A stretch of DNA of 64,000 nt from an uncultured Erythrobacter sp. (GTDB lineage: Bacteria > Pseudomonadota > Alphaproteobacteria > Sphingomonadales > Sphingomonadaceae). Of the stretch, positions 42,001 through 48,695 are shown piece by piece. Position numbers and translations under genes: made by a program. Every line of letters begins with the position of its first letter. The first letter of the stretch is position 1. The stretch is taken from assembly GCA_947488085.1 (NCBI GenBank), contig CANKYI010000001.1, positions 496,001 to 560,000 of the forward strand. The letters are read 5' to 3'. The notes below the pieces were generated by a model that worked only from the letters and a program-made list of their open reading frames with translations, did not search any database and was not told the DNA's origin.

Positions 42001-44346
42001 GGTGATATCACTTTGAGTGGGGACACAAGTGCGCAAAGCGGTGTCTCTTTGATCGCAGGCGGCGCGATTACTGCGCAAAACATCACCGCAACAACTGCAG
42101 GCGGCGATGTGATCGCACGTGGCGGCGGCGCGGTAAACGTCGGTGATGTCAGTGGTGGATCAAGCAACACGACACAAGTTGAAGGCACATCAGTTAACAC
42201 CGGCTCTGTGACCGGCGGCGGCATCACGCTTAGGGCGACGGACGGCTCGGTTGTGGCAGGCGGCACTGTCACGGGCGCAGAAGCAACCCGCCTGTTCGCC
42301 ACGCAGGACATTGATGCAGGCGATGTGGAAGGCGGTAATACGCTTACCCTGAGCGCGGACGGCAATGTTAGCTTCGCCGATATTGCAGCGGTGATCGGTG
42401 ATCTGACCGTCACAGCTGGTGGCAATATCACTGGCAATTCAGCGAACCGTCAGAGCACTATTGTTGGCGGCATCGGCCTGAGGCTGGACGCGGACGGCGA
42501 TGTTGATGTGGCGACGATCACTTCTGCGACCAGCGCCAATGTCTCAGGTGTCGCGATCAACTTCGATACGGCAAACACGCAAACGTCATTCAGCGCGGTG
42601 GGTGATACAATTGACTTTGGCACTGTCGGAGCGGGCACTGATGCTACGTTGATCGCTGATAATGGCGACCTAACCGGCTCCGTCGAAGCCGGTGGCACGG
42701 CCGATATCACAGCCGGCAACGGCTCGATTGAAATGGCGAACTTGACCGCAATGGATGCCGATTTGTTGGCCAGCGGTGCGATTGAGATTGGCGATGCTGA
42801 CGTTATCGCTTTGCTCGATGCCGAAGGCGCATCAATCGATATCGCATCAAGCGGCGGTTTGGTCGTCGATGTGACTGCAACCGATGGAGCGGTTTCGGTA
42901 GTGACCGACGGCGATCTAGATGTTTTGTCAGCTTCTGCGACCGAGAACGTCACGCTTGCGAGCATGAATGGTGCTGCCGCTATTACGCAGGCGTCTGGCG
43001 ACGACATCACAATCACTGCCGAACAGAACGTGGCGATTACCGACGACGTTGATGCAGTGGGCGCTCTCAATATTGACGCGGGCGGTCTGGCGCGGATCGA
43101 GGGCTCCGCAGTGGGTGAGACAATCAGGATTGCCGCTGCGAATGTTGATATTCTGACAGATGGCCAATTGGGTGATGCAACACGCACAAGCACGATTGAA
43201 TTCGAAACATTCCGCGATGTGGTCGTCGGCGGAACAGGTACGGACAATGAAGGCGGGCTTGGAGCGTTCTTCGAAGTCGACAACACCGAATTTCAACAAA
43301 TCCATTCTGGCGGCGATATTCAATTTATCGCGCGCAGCGATGGCAGCTCGCTTGACGGATTGATTACGGTCAACACGCTGGATGTTACTGCGGGCGATGG
43401 CTCGTCTGCGACAGAGCAGAATATTGGTCAGGCAGGTGCGTTGATCCTTCAATCCGAAGGCGACATTGAAATCAGAGGCGATGCCACGATCAATGGTGCC
43501 ACGTTTGATACCGGTTTTGTCGCAGATGCACTCAATTTGGTGCGGCTCGACACAGCGAATGGCGGTATATTCCTGCTTGATGCGAACGAAGGGCTTGCCG
43601 GTACAATCGAGATTTTTGCGACTGACTTTATCGCGGCAACCGACACGGCCTTTAACGACATTCAAGGGCTGAGCGTGGCGGATGTCGATCTGCGGTTGGA
43701 GAATAGTGACGGGGTGGATCGCCCCAATGGCGTGATCCGCGCAGATTCGCTGATCATCGAGACTATCGCCAGCCAGGTGTTCATTCAAAACACCGTGCCC
43801 GGGATCGATTTCGATCAACGCCGCGGCTTTAACGTGAACGCCATTACTATCAGCACCGCGGGCAGCACCGCTCAGCCGATTGTAATCAACGGCACCGTCG
43901 CTGGCGTCACCGGAATTGATGCGATTGCGCTGGTCGATCTCGGCAGCGTGTTCGCGGCTGCATCGACGATCAATGGTTGCTTGATTGCAAACCCGGCATC
44001 GTGCGCGCCGGTGACTGTCCCTCCAGGACCAACGCCAACACCAACACCAACACCAACGGACCCAGGCTCAGGTGAAATTGGCACTGGCGGTTCAGAGGTT
44101 GAAATTCGCGACCTTATTGAGGAGGAGGTGGACGATGAAGGGGGCTTGGTCGCCGGATTGGTCGAAGGCAATCTCATCACGATCAATCCTGACAATGAGT
44201 TCAACGATGATCCGTTGATTGATGATCCGGTGACGGGCGCAGGTAATGAAGACCTGTGGATCAGCGATGAGGAAGAGGAAGAGGAAGAGGAAGAGGAAGA
44301 GGAAGAGGAAGAGGAAGAGGAAGAAGACGAAGACGAAGAGGAATAA
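30076..44346 (+). CDS. Giant TpsA-type secreted beta-helix protein (filamentous haemagglutinin-like)
   Basis: About 4756 residues, likely the cargo of the upstream TpsB. After a long signal peptide (ending PAYAQ) and a Pro-rich stretch comes a TPS-like secretion domain (about residues 150-370), where the usual NPNGI motif is replaced by YSAGGIVVG. The rest is short Gly/Asn/Asp/Ala/Thr-rich beta repeats, a GG-G-rich block (about 930-1630) and three copies of a 160-residue unit (about 2197-2679). Cysteines are rare; I see pairs at 3108/3114 and 4635/4643. A Pro-Thr repeat leads to an unusual all-acidic tail of 26 residues. ATG at 30076 has GGGAGAG upstream; an ATG at 30052 overlaps the tpsB stop and is the alternative. 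Probably a surface adhesin or fibre. No toxin domain is visible. Confidence 0.85.
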   Translation: MTKPNPTTRLNSRRNWMRSGSMIAAAAALAAGASMPAYAQVRPGLSGTGLEITMQDRLQMRGNARSEMGRDVRSEIPSIRRQPQPVPTQTIPILSNAQTNNVAVPNASPVMVQRAPTVPSVPVIPSVPAPGAPIAPAPGTPQQTQSVASTITPFVLIPPPGVAGINVNANARFDDVQIEFNPGVAVDQVNVLASSAIIDWTTFDPGAPNTEVTFLGDGRNLEFTSSLSDYTVLNRILTPDFDSAIRIDGNVTSRVLDGAVTGGNVWFYSAGGIVVGSTATFNIGSLLLSTSLVDESSVASGGTDLNFVGSPVDSAIRIESGASIQANNNNSYVALVAPRIEQHGSVTVNGSVAYVAAEEAEMTIRNNLFDISVNVGSEDDNGIVHTGTTTGSSSLGVTDEQAIYFVSVPKNDAITMLVSGSVGYASAQTAGISNGEIILTTGNRVERTEADVLVRNPNGSSSLVEVSSNTVDKTVDGNQAGSIVIEDVAFRSDVTAFAEESLTIQAGATTANDTIEARGLSGDRVDLDLTAGQRIDLSVTRQGRIDIGGSLTLTAGDGDGIGGDIAVSIGQTAGSVSALDALNIDDSLTLDASARGRDDTANFRNNGGNGIGEDGVAGDVTFNVINDASVSISNGLDIDTSANGGLGENQSGSASAGAVDINLSGISFSVGGTIDVDADANGAGTLATNVSGGRQGSDSSSSDVTINLSDGSADWGGLSVDMGATASGGSDNTIVQSNDASVGTFALNATGGFHTIGSLDVSGFASATNSFDGGPDPIDGQISRGSGTIAVSNFDTTLDISGSASLFFGTSGNVSAPVSNTISVSVTDTGFGTGSGLTIGGGLSLGTNDSGGNAGSVQQGGTISVSADNGLLSLGSISFSASASADEFLISETSATSYVGGDISLTATNSAIFNVNGFGSISSSGSGTSGVTGEEAGGGQGGTITLLADDASMSFGGSLFLSADGFALSGSNDSGDAASGTGGIVRITVQGPGGSLNFQDLNAGTDGTFAFDGEVFNSFFEGNGSAGLGGLTEFNILGGTLTADDIVVSSSGFGGPAGEIAVGDINPVNGLSDVGSGGDGQGGEVTFNIDGGDATVTNLTVASDGVGGRGASGRIEDDTNAGDGGDGTGGTATLNAISGSLTVTDTLSVEALGNEDRFGGEGGFSRGTIGGDGGSSTGGNAVFNLDGTATINADTVVVSTEAFGGEGGSSRESFNGDPDQGGGAGGDGVGGNAVFNDIAGNLSFNSLTVNSSGTGGEGGNSTGASTSTAAGNGGAGGNGTGGSALITLSQDDAVSKDYSVISQGIGGDGGTGNMGGLGGNGTAGVAQLLVDNVSVVFGTLVIDATATGGDASFNDGIGINDGSDGGDATGGDASLVVRGADGSFVANSVTSITAGATGGNAAGASSSSIDAVAGGLGGAGGSGMGGSATIAIQDNASVILDADTIGINADSFGGTGGDGGGNFGGGEAGNGGNGGDGTGGIVGIIAVDGADIEVQAVSVPFELSSSGTGGAGGSGGGVNTVNGAGDGGVGGTGTGGSPTLSATGATITIQEVTLIAQGFGASAGGAGFNSGIAVGDAVAGVGGGGNGGTPLIEAVEGSPGIINLGDTTIIANGTSGPGLTNGAGAGGQVTIRDVSTDPDGLISFGNLTIDATGDPGTDAGRISFSSDSGPITVDGNLIAASAGNMSFSMSGDGQLVVTGSAVLTASNIITVRRLDQTSTLDAIDLQGSFTSVVNGGRFIALNDGDINAGGPVSITADEISYDSIFSPSTVTLTATAGDIVGASTGIIVASAVNDAINLSATGNVIFGTLNNVDGDPVTRDGNIDIDAGGDIIGVSAISGQTIDFDAGGLVMVDNVDTSEINTGTVTIDAGEIDLGTLNARFISNLTSDTGDISIDTISGLTDVGLDSAADVIIGTAETDSISVDALAGNITIGSLTTTGAVADIRLNAGGDVSYTNIDGSRLVTIDGDTITGGDIIAAAGVTLEASSIAIGDTTSTGGFVALTSTVGDLSAGAATSETLGVIITSAGALNVGDLTSDGSTSVDAVGDATLGDVNAGGSGSIDVGGNLTAGALFAGTTSPGLGITVGGDADIVSADANGLLSLDITGALTGGAFTGASVTTINAASVDIDSVESLSQAVTIIATGAAIVGDASSSFNTTITGTSVNLDTGNIGRSLVLNATDGSITGNGAITVVGTINLDATQDITFGALTGGAAFNADAGGNITSTGTNITGTAVTLNAGGDVTANNVVATLNNAANNITIDAGGAVNLATATAANNILITADTVDIGTTDARGTFTDIDATGAVSIDNAISAGNTNIVGATVALVDSDVGGTLNANATNGDVDVTGALAANAVINLDASENVTVSPGASLTAGGSILIDAIGNATFTGADITGAAITMDVGGDLVGDTLEAFLNNAANNVDLTVGGALNVDNISAANNVLITADTVDIGAVDARATFVSISAAGAVSVGSAMSFGDTTIVGTSVTLGSGDAGSAINLTATDGDVDVTGDLVANAVINLDASENVIVSPGASLTAGGAIVTNALNDVIFTGADLTGAAITMDVGGDLVGDSLEAFLNNAANNVDLDVGGTLNVESISAANNVLITAGSVDIGTADAGGTFISIDAIGAVSVGNAMSTGDTTINGASVNLDAGDVGSNLNVTSDTGDITGLGTILVSGVANLNSAANMAIGSIEANTASLIAAGDLRFNGVTSPNAITLSAVNGTIGATTPGLGDIDSGGAVDLTAQAIDLGDVDSDTSINAFASVGDASFGDLTAGTFISIDAQLNPIVRSVTSGGNVDLTGASISLDGGDVGGNLTLDARSGDINLAFDGTDQLLVGGSAVFTAPGDMNVTHTNNTAGTTSVDIGSSTRVDIGGSFTSEAGSIIDSTGELLIFAGGDIVANDLRTEPGMLLRSSGDVVLNNATATGPQGVSNFRGIIVEAGFEDFGSISGFNPGSNAIITGDVTSYADIRVTAGSNVIFETGSNTAADNALIVNSGDDIIVETGALLSAANNPTDLINAANPFDSGPNLTLNAGGEDNLLSLGGSPIASLVIDGALDANDGAIVLTGNAIEGLDSTLIAGSISADIVDAPPGDMGLSDDDGLLSKPCVEGIICLGDMTATNRIEIGQNSNNDVIQLFVRQAVINATDILITTRNDIVMGTNGIDTILNATGTFSATSNTGNVVLLDASISANQILLSAANSVVGTGVLTSANDIGIDVGSSISVGGIITGGELTTVAEVGGPIEGFYTVPGDFTAGIFSQGSTSIDLNTGGSIDIGQADSPDSIFLAADGDAFLGFASVPGEIQIDAGSVGFDDLDAGGSIFLSANGGSITSSQFSSAVAGGDIDLFADGDIDVGDLNAGNSVNADGASVAVGSVFGSSITLTSASDILFDLLDSGSAIMLDASNGVIAANFGEGDIVSAGGVTLDAEEIAIGDVSANGAVNAAATAGTASFGNVSTTALGSAINLSAAGVSSNVQAGTLTTNSGDILISAAQDIALTGGATSAGTPTAGSIGLLAGGDVSATGALSAGEDVAIRALGNAALGTVTAGDDVTVDADGSISLDSATANAGGIDLFSIVFDEANAGQAGTILFASEANAGSNIALTSGTDVTATGTLNADNAITVTATGTPNINNAISGGDTSITGSSVTFNSGMVGGDLTLNATTGDIDGNGAVSVAGAIDFDASGNVGFGALDAQGGSFTVDAGGDIAFISATSTDFITLNAGGAVQGGDLNATNALSVDADFIALGDVIADQISLTSATDILFNLIQSPNAISLSAVNGLIGQNTGSGDIETDDDVTLLAEFINVGQIDAGGDVTATATGTPDAGGMGGNTGPVIIGGGAGLDVALTTANITSGGAVDLTAVNGPVSTGDVDAASNLSIEGAGITTGDLIARAVFDAGVMQLTSTGDLSIGTASSVGRFTATADGDVDYVSITNTRNTASIVADGSISGGAIAVTQQSTGGTSGSNLISLTAGGDITLSGDTSAQSGVSLIAGGAITAQNITATTAGGDVIARGGGAVNVGDVSGGSSNTTQVEGTSVNTGSVTGGGITLRATDGSVVAGGTVTGAEATRLFATQDIDAGDVEGGNTLTLSADGNVSFADIAAVIGDLTVTAGGNITGNSANRQSTIVGGIGLRLDADGDVDVATITSATSANVSGVAINFDTANTQTSFSAVGDTIDFGTVGAGTDATLIADNGDLTGSVEAGGTADITAGNGSIEMANLTAMDADLLASGAIEIGDADVIALLDAEGASIDIASSGGLVVDVTATDGAVSVVTDGDLDVLSASATENVTLASMNGAAAITQASGDDITITAEQNVAITDDVDAVGALNIDAGGLARIEGSAVGETIRIAAANVDILTDGQLGDATRTSTIEFETFRDVVVGGTGTDNEGGLGAFFEVDNTEFQQIHSGGDIQFIARSDGSSLDGLITVNTLDVTAGDGSSATEQNIGQAGALILQSEGDIEIRGDATINGATFDTGFVADALNLVRLDTANGGIFLLDANEGLAGTIEIFATDFIAATDTAFNDIQGLSVADVDLRLENSDGVDRPNGVIRADSLIIETIASQVFIQNTVPGIDFDQRRGFNVNAITISTAGSTAQPIVINGTVAGVTGIDAIALVDLGSVFAAASTINGCLIANPASCAPVTVPPGPTPTPTPTPTDPGSGEIGTGGSEVEIRDLIEEEVDDEGGLVAGLVEGNLITINPDNEFNDDPLIDDPVTGAGNEDLWISDEEEEEEEEEEEEEEEEEEEDEDEEE
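36664..38112 (+). repeat. Three tandem copies of a 477-486 bp unit inside tpsA
   Basis: Copies begin at 36664, 37141 and 37627, each starting near the same AACCT/C-GATGC text and keeping the reading frame (159 and 162 codons). Copies two and three are the closest: they share LDASENV-VSPGASLTAGG, GAAITMDVGGDLVGD-LEAFLNNAANNVDL and SAANNVLITA. A degenerate fourth start lies near 38113. This looks like recent internal duplication of a beta-helix segment. Confidence 0.75.
44029..44058 (+). repeat. Five CCAACN hexamers coding for a Pro-Thr linker
   Basis: CCAACG and CCAACA alternate in five in-frame copies, coding for a Pro-Thr repeat just after the C-terminal cysteine pair of TpsA. Such linkers are common between a secreted repeat region and a terminal anchor or tail. 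In-frame slippage would change its length without breaking the frame. Confidence 0.8.
44269..44322 (+). repeat. Nine tandem GAGGAA hexamers coding for a poly-glutamate tail
   Basis: Nine perfect GAGGAA units lie near the 3' end of tpsA, followed by GAA/GAC codons and the stop, giving 26 acidic residues in a row at the C-terminus. Perfect hexamer arrays are prone to slipped-strand length change, and here any change stays in frame. Confidence 0.9.
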
Positions 44347-44433
44347 GCGGTCGACTTTGCGGCGGCGTGTTAAGGCACGTGGCTGCAACGCCCCCTTGAC
44401 CGGGGCGACTGCTCATGCGCATGCCTGCGCCCC

Positions 44434-45897
44434 ATGAATGACGCTTCAAACACCTCTGCACCGCTTAAGCTATTCAACTCGCTCACTCGTGAGATCGAAC
44501 CATTCCAGCCCGTCCATGCTGGCGAAGCCCGCGTCTATAGCTGCGGTCCAACAGTCTATAATTACCAGCATATCGGCAATATGCGCGCCTATGTTTTTGC
44601 CGATACGCTTGGCCGGACGTTGCAGCATAAGGGGCTGAAGCTCACCCATGTGATCAACATCACCGATGTCGGCCATCTCACTTCGGATGCGGATGAGGGT
44701 GAGGACAAGATGGAGAAAATGGCCGCGCGCGAGGGCAAGTCCGCTTGGGACATTGCGCGGTTCTATCAAGAGGATTTTGAACGCGATCTCGGCCGTTTGA
44801 ACGTCCAGAAAAAGCAGCATCCGCGTGCTACCGAATATGTTGAAGAGATGATCGCATGGGGCGAGAAAATGGCGGCCGACCACTGCTATGAGCTGGAAAG
44901 CGGCCTCTATTTCGACGTGGCGAGCGTTGAGGATTACGGACGCCTTGCTCGCGCTGTGACCGAAGACGGGGAGGGGCGCATTGATACCGTTGAAGGCAAG
45001 CGCAATGCGGCTGACTTCGCAATTTGGCGAAAGACCCCGGCAGGCGAAACGCGGCAGATGGAGTGGGACAGTCCATGGGGCAAGGGCGCTCCCGGCTGGC
45101 ACTTGGAATGCTCTGTGATGGGTGAGAAGCTGCTTGGCTTCCCGTTTGACATTCACACGGGCGGCATCGACCACCGCGAAATTCACCACCCCAATGAGAT
45201 CGCGCAGAACCAAGCATTTTGTGGTTGTGGCGGATTGAGCGAAGCGCAAAATTCCGGCGCGCGCATGTGGATGCACAACAACTTCTTGGTCGAACGCTCA
45301 GGCAAGATGTCCAAGTCCTCAGGCGAGTTCCTGCGGCTGCAATTGCTGATCGACAAAGGCTACCACCCGCTCGCCTATCGCTTAATGTGCTTGCAAGCGC
45401 ATTACCGATCCGAGCTAGAGTTTTCGTGGGAGGGGCTGGAGGCCGCTCTCACGCGCCTGAAACGGATGGTGATGGGAGCGGAGCGCTTGAAGGACGCTGA
45501 AAGCCAGCCGGTTGCCGAGCATCCCAAGTTTGCTGGCCCACTCGCCAAATTCGATGAGGCAATCAGCGATGATCTGGGAACGCCTGTTGCTCTAACGGCT
45601 CTTGAAGATGCACTCGCGACCAAGAAAGTCGATGCCGGTATCAAGCGCGCTGTGATTGAGCATATGGATGCGGTGCTGGGGCTTGGCCTGTTCGACCTGA
45701 CGCGTGAGGCGCTACGCATCCGGCCTAAGACCGCTGAAATCACCGAAGCCGAAATCGAGGACGCTCTCGCCGCACGCAAGGCCGCACGCGCTCAAAAGGA
45801 CTTCGCCGCATCGGACGCAATCCGCGATGAGCTGGCAGCCAAAGGCGTTGATGTGATGGATGGCGACCCGCTGGGATGGGATTGGAAACTGACATGA
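44434..45897 (+). CDS. cysS: Cysteinyl-tRNA synthetase
   Basis: Charges tRNA-Cys with cysteine. The 487-residue class I synthetase has the HIGH-type box in YNYQHIGNMRAYVF, the zinc-binding Cys/His residues near GWHLECSVM and HTGGIDHREIHHPNE, and the KMSKS loop in SGKMSKSSGEF. Length fits the family. It starts 88 bases after tpsA with no clear ribosome binding site, so the ATG at 44434 is chosen by homology. Its stop TGA overlaps the ATG of the hydroxyacid dehydrogenase gene. Confidence 0.97.
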   Translation: MNDASNTSAPLKLFNSLTREIEPFQPVHAGEARVYSCGPTVYNYQHIGNMRAYVFADTLGRTLQHKGLKLTHVINITDVGHLTSDADEGEDKMEKMAAREGKSAWDIARFYQEDFERDLGRLNVQKKQHPRATEYVEEMIAWGEKMAADHCYELESGLYFDVASVEDYGRLARAVTEDGEGRIDTVEGKRNAADFAIWRKTPAGETRQMEWDSPWGKGAPGWHLECSVMGEKLLGFPFDIHTGGIDHREIHHPNEIAQNQAFCGCGGLSEAQNSGARMWMHNNFLVERSGKMSKSSGEFLRLQLLIDKGYHPLAYRLMCLQAHYRSELEFSWEGLEAALTRLKRMVMGAERLKDAESQPVAEHPKFAGPLAKFDEAISDDLGTPVALTALEDALATKKVDAGIKRAVIEHMDAVLGLGLFDLTREALRIRPKTAEITEAEIEDALAARKAARAQKDFAASDAIRDELAAKGVDVMDGDPLGWDWKLT

Positions 45898-46844
45898 CTT
45901 CGCCCAAGACAAGTCTGGCCATATCTGGCCTGATCCGCCCTCTGCTTGAACCTCAGCTTCCCGCCGACCTCGATGTCCGCTGGTTTATGACCCATGAGGA
46001 AGCCGTCGAGGCCGTTAAGGGCGCAGAGATTGGTTGGTTCGATATGAACGATAAGGATGCGATGGCGCAGACATTGCACGCCGCAACCGATCTTAAATGG
46101 CTCAACTCGATTTATGCGGGCCTCGATTTTCTGCCGATGGATGTCCTGATTGAGCGAGATATTACGGTAACCAATGGCGCCGGGATCAACGCGATCACCA
46201 TCGCTGAATATGTGGTCATGGGAATGCTCAACATTGCCAAGGGATACCGCGATGTGATGCGCGCAGCGGAGCGCCGCGAATGGCTGTTCGATTCGCCTGG
46301 AAAGCGGGAATTGGCTGGATCTAAGGCGCTTCTCTTGGGCTTTGGCGCGATCGGAGCCTTGATCAAACCTCGCCTCGAAGCGTTTGATGTTGATGTCACT
46401 GTCGTGCGCCGAACAGCAGGCGAGGGCGTGCTTACTCCCGATCAATGGCGCGATCAGTTGGGAGACTTCGATTGGGTGATCCTTGCGGTGCCAGCGACGC
46501 CGGAGACCGAAGGCATGATCGGTGCTGATGAGCTTTCCGCGATGAAGTCCGACGCTGTTTTGGTGAACATTGCACGCGGCAGTGTGGTCGATCAGGAGGC
46601 TCTCGTTTCGGCATTGGAGGCCAAGACTATTGGCGGCGCGTTCTTAGATGTGACCACGCCGGAGCCTTTACCCGAAGACCATCCGCTATGGGCGCTCGAC
46701 AATGCGCATATCTCGATGCACTTGTCGGGCCGTGCGCAAGACAAGATGTTTATCCGGAGTGCCGCGCGCTTTCTTGAAAACCTCGAAAAGTATCGTGCAG
46801 GCCAGCCGGTTGGTCCCGTGTTTGACCCGCGTCTGGGCTATTAA
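45894..46844 (+). CDS. D-isomer-specific 2-hydroxyacid dehydrogenase family protein
   Basis: The 316-residue NAD(P)-dependent oxidoreductase has the Rossmann glycine motif LGFGAIG around residue 150, catalytic Arg in NIARGSVVD, Glu in TTPEPLPEDHPLW and a His in ISMHLSG. The segment around the catalytic His is diverged from the usual TPH text. Members interconvert 2-hydroxy and 2-keto acids (glycerate, formate, phosphoglycerate and others); the substrate is not known. The ATG at 45894 overlaps the cysS stop (ATGA), so translation is coupled. Confidence 0.88.
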   Translation: MTSPKTSLAISGLIRPLLEPQLPADLDVRWFMTHEEAVEAVKGAEIGWFDMNDKDAMAQTLHAATDLKWLNSIYAGLDFLPMDVLIERDITVTNGAGINAITIAEYVVMGMLNIAKGYRDVMRAAERREWLFDSPGKRELAGSKALLLGFGAIGALIKPRLEAFDVDVTVVRRTAGEGVLTPDQWRDQLGDFDWVILAVPATPETEGMIGADELSAMKSDAVLVNIARGSVVDQEALVSALEAKTIGGAFLDVTTPEPLPEDHPLWALDNAHISMHLSGRAQDKMFIRSAARFLENLEKYRAGQPVGPVFDPRLGY

Positions 46845-47015
46845 GCCAGAAACGAGACACATTTTGTGCGCCTTCGCGCTTGGATTCTGGCGGATTCCTG
46901 CAATACATGCATCATAGGCTCGGTCATCACGGCCCGGCTAACGTAACCTGCCGCGCTTTGCTGCGCAGGTGACTGGGCGCTGCAATCGCCTGCGTGCATA
47001 TTGGGGGGAATACAC

Positions 47016-48674
47016 ATGACAGATACCAAAAAAGCCTCGGACGTTTTTATCGAGTGCCTTGAGGCTGAGGGCTGCGAATATATCTTTGGCGTGCCGGGAG
47101 AAGAAAACCTCGATTTTCTCGACTCGCTGGGGCGCTCCAAAAAGATCAAGCTGATCCTGACCCGCCACGAACAAGGCGCAGGCTTTATGGCCGCAACCTA
47201 TGGCCGTCACACCGGCAAAACTGGCGTATGCGTCGCGACGCTTGGGCCGGGCGCGACGAACTTTGTGACATCAGCTGCCTACGCGCAATTGGGCGGAATG
47301 CCGGTTCTGATGATCACCGGTCAAAAGCCGATCAAGAAGTCGAAGCAAGGCCGTTTCCAGATCGTTGATATCGTCTCTCTGATGGAGCCGGTGACGAAGT
47401 ATTCGGTTCAAATCGCGGCGGGTGACAACATCCCCAGCCGCGTGCGCGAAGCCTATCGTCTGGCCGAAGAAGAAAAGCCGGGCGCGACTTTGATCGAGCT
47501 GCCAGAAGATATCGCGGAAGAACCAACAGAGGATTACAAGCCGCTTCCCAAGAGCATTGCACGGCGTCCATCTGCCGAAGCCAAAGCGGTTCGCGCCGCT
47601 GTAAAAGCGGTTGAAGCGGCCAAGAATCCGGTGCTCGTCATCGGCGCCGGTGCGAACCGCAAGCTGTGTGGTCGGATGCTGGAACAGTTTGTTGAAAAGA
47701 CCGGCATTCCGTTCCTGACCACACAAATGGGCAAGGGTGTGATTGATGAGCGCCATCCCAAATTTCTGGGCTGTGCGGCTTTGTCGGCGGGTGACTTTGT
47801 ACACCGCGCGGTCGAGGATGCTGACTGCATCATCAATGTCGGTCACGATGTGATCGAAAAACCGCCTTTCTTTATGAAAGACAATGGCGTCACGGTCGTT
47901 CACGTATCGACCAAGACCGCAGAGGTTGATCCTGTCTACTTCCCACAGATCGAAGTGATCGGTGATATTGCCAATGCGATCTGGCAGATGAAGGACGACA
48001 TCACACCGAACCGCAGCTGGAATTTTGACAAGGCAATTGCCTATCATCAGGCCGAGCTGGACCACACTGGTGGTTTGGCGGACGACACCCGCTTCCCGAT
48101 CTTCCCGCCGCATCTGGTGAAGCAGGTTCGCGATTCGATGCCGCATGACGGGATCATCTGCCTCGACAATGGCGTCTACAAAATCTGGTTTGCGCGCGGA
48201 TACACGGCGTATCTGCCCAACACCGTTTTGCTCGACAATGCGCTTGCGACAATGGGCGCTGGCCTGCCGTCGGCAATGATGAGCGCGATGCTCTATCCTG
48301 ATCGCAAGGTTATGGCGATTTGCGGCGATGGCGGGTTCATGATGAACTCTCAGGAGCTTGAGACAGCCGTGCGTTTGGGGCTGAACCTGACTGTGCTGAT
48401 CCTGCGCGATGATGCCTATGGTATGATCCGGTGGAAGCAGGCGAATATGGGCTTTGATGATTTTGGCCTGACTTATGGCAACCCTGACTTCGTCAAATAT
48501 GTCGAAAGCTATGGCGGCCATGGTCACCGGGTGGAATCGTCCGCGCATCTGACTGAAGTGCTGGCGCATTGCCGCGATACGCCGGGCGTGCATCTGATTG
48601 ATTGTCCGGTCGATTACACCGAAAACGATCAGATCCTGAATATCGACATTAAAAAGCTGTCCGCTGAACTCTGA
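47016..48674 (+). CDS. Thiamine-diphosphate enzyme, acetolactate-synthase large-subunit-like
   Basis: The 552-residue protein has the three domains of the TPP-dependent decarboxylase family: the Pyr domain (FGVPGEENLDFLDSL, with the catalytic Glu in TRHEQGAGFMA), a central FAD/dehydrogenase-like domain, and the PP domain with GDGGFMMNSQELETAVRLGLN, the TPP-Mg site. It looks like a catabolic acetolactate synthase (AlsS type). No regulatory subunit gene (ilvH) is beside it, which argues against a role in branched-chain amino-acid synthesis. GGGGGGAA lies just upstream of the ATG. The aldehyde dehydrogenase gene follows after 21 bases, so the two are probably one operon. Confidence 0.88.
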   Translation: MTDTKKASDVFIECLEAEGCEYIFGVPGEENLDFLDSLGRSKKIKLILTRHEQGAGFMAATYGRHTGKTGVCVATLGPGATNFVTSAAYAQLGGMPVLMITGQKPIKKSKQGRFQIVDIVSLMEPVTKYSVQIAAGDNIPSRVREAYRLAEEEKPGATLIELPEDIAEEPTEDYKPLPKSIARRPSAEAKAVRAAVKAVEAAKNPVLVIGAGANRKLCGRMLEQFVEKTGIPFLTTQMGKGVIDERHPKFLGCAALSAGDFVHRAVEDADCIINVGHDVIEKPPFFMKDNGVTVVHVSTKTAEVDPVYFPQIEVIGDIANAIWQMKDDITPNRSWNFDKAIAYHQAELDHTGGLADDTRFPIFPPHLVKQVRDSMPHDGIICLDNGVYKIWFARGYTAYLPNTVLLDNALATMGAGLPSAMMSAMLYPDRKVMAICGDGGFMMNSQELETAVRLGLNLTVLILRDDAYGMIRWKQANMGFDDFGLTYGNPDFVKYVESYGGHGHRVESSAHLTEVLAHCRDTPGVHLIDCPVDYTENDQILNIDIKKLSAEL

Positions 48675-48695
48675 TCGATAGATAGGAACTGACAC

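Noticed and set aside
44389-44407. Hairpin CGCCCC...GGGGCG between tpsA and cysS as a terminator
   Set aside because: A six-bp stem is present but no T-run follows on either strand, so a terminator call is not supported.
46946-46970. Inverted repeat ACCTGC...GCAGGT before the TPP enzyme gene
   Set aside because: Only six bases pair perfectly and the centre is GC-rich and irregular; it may be chance.
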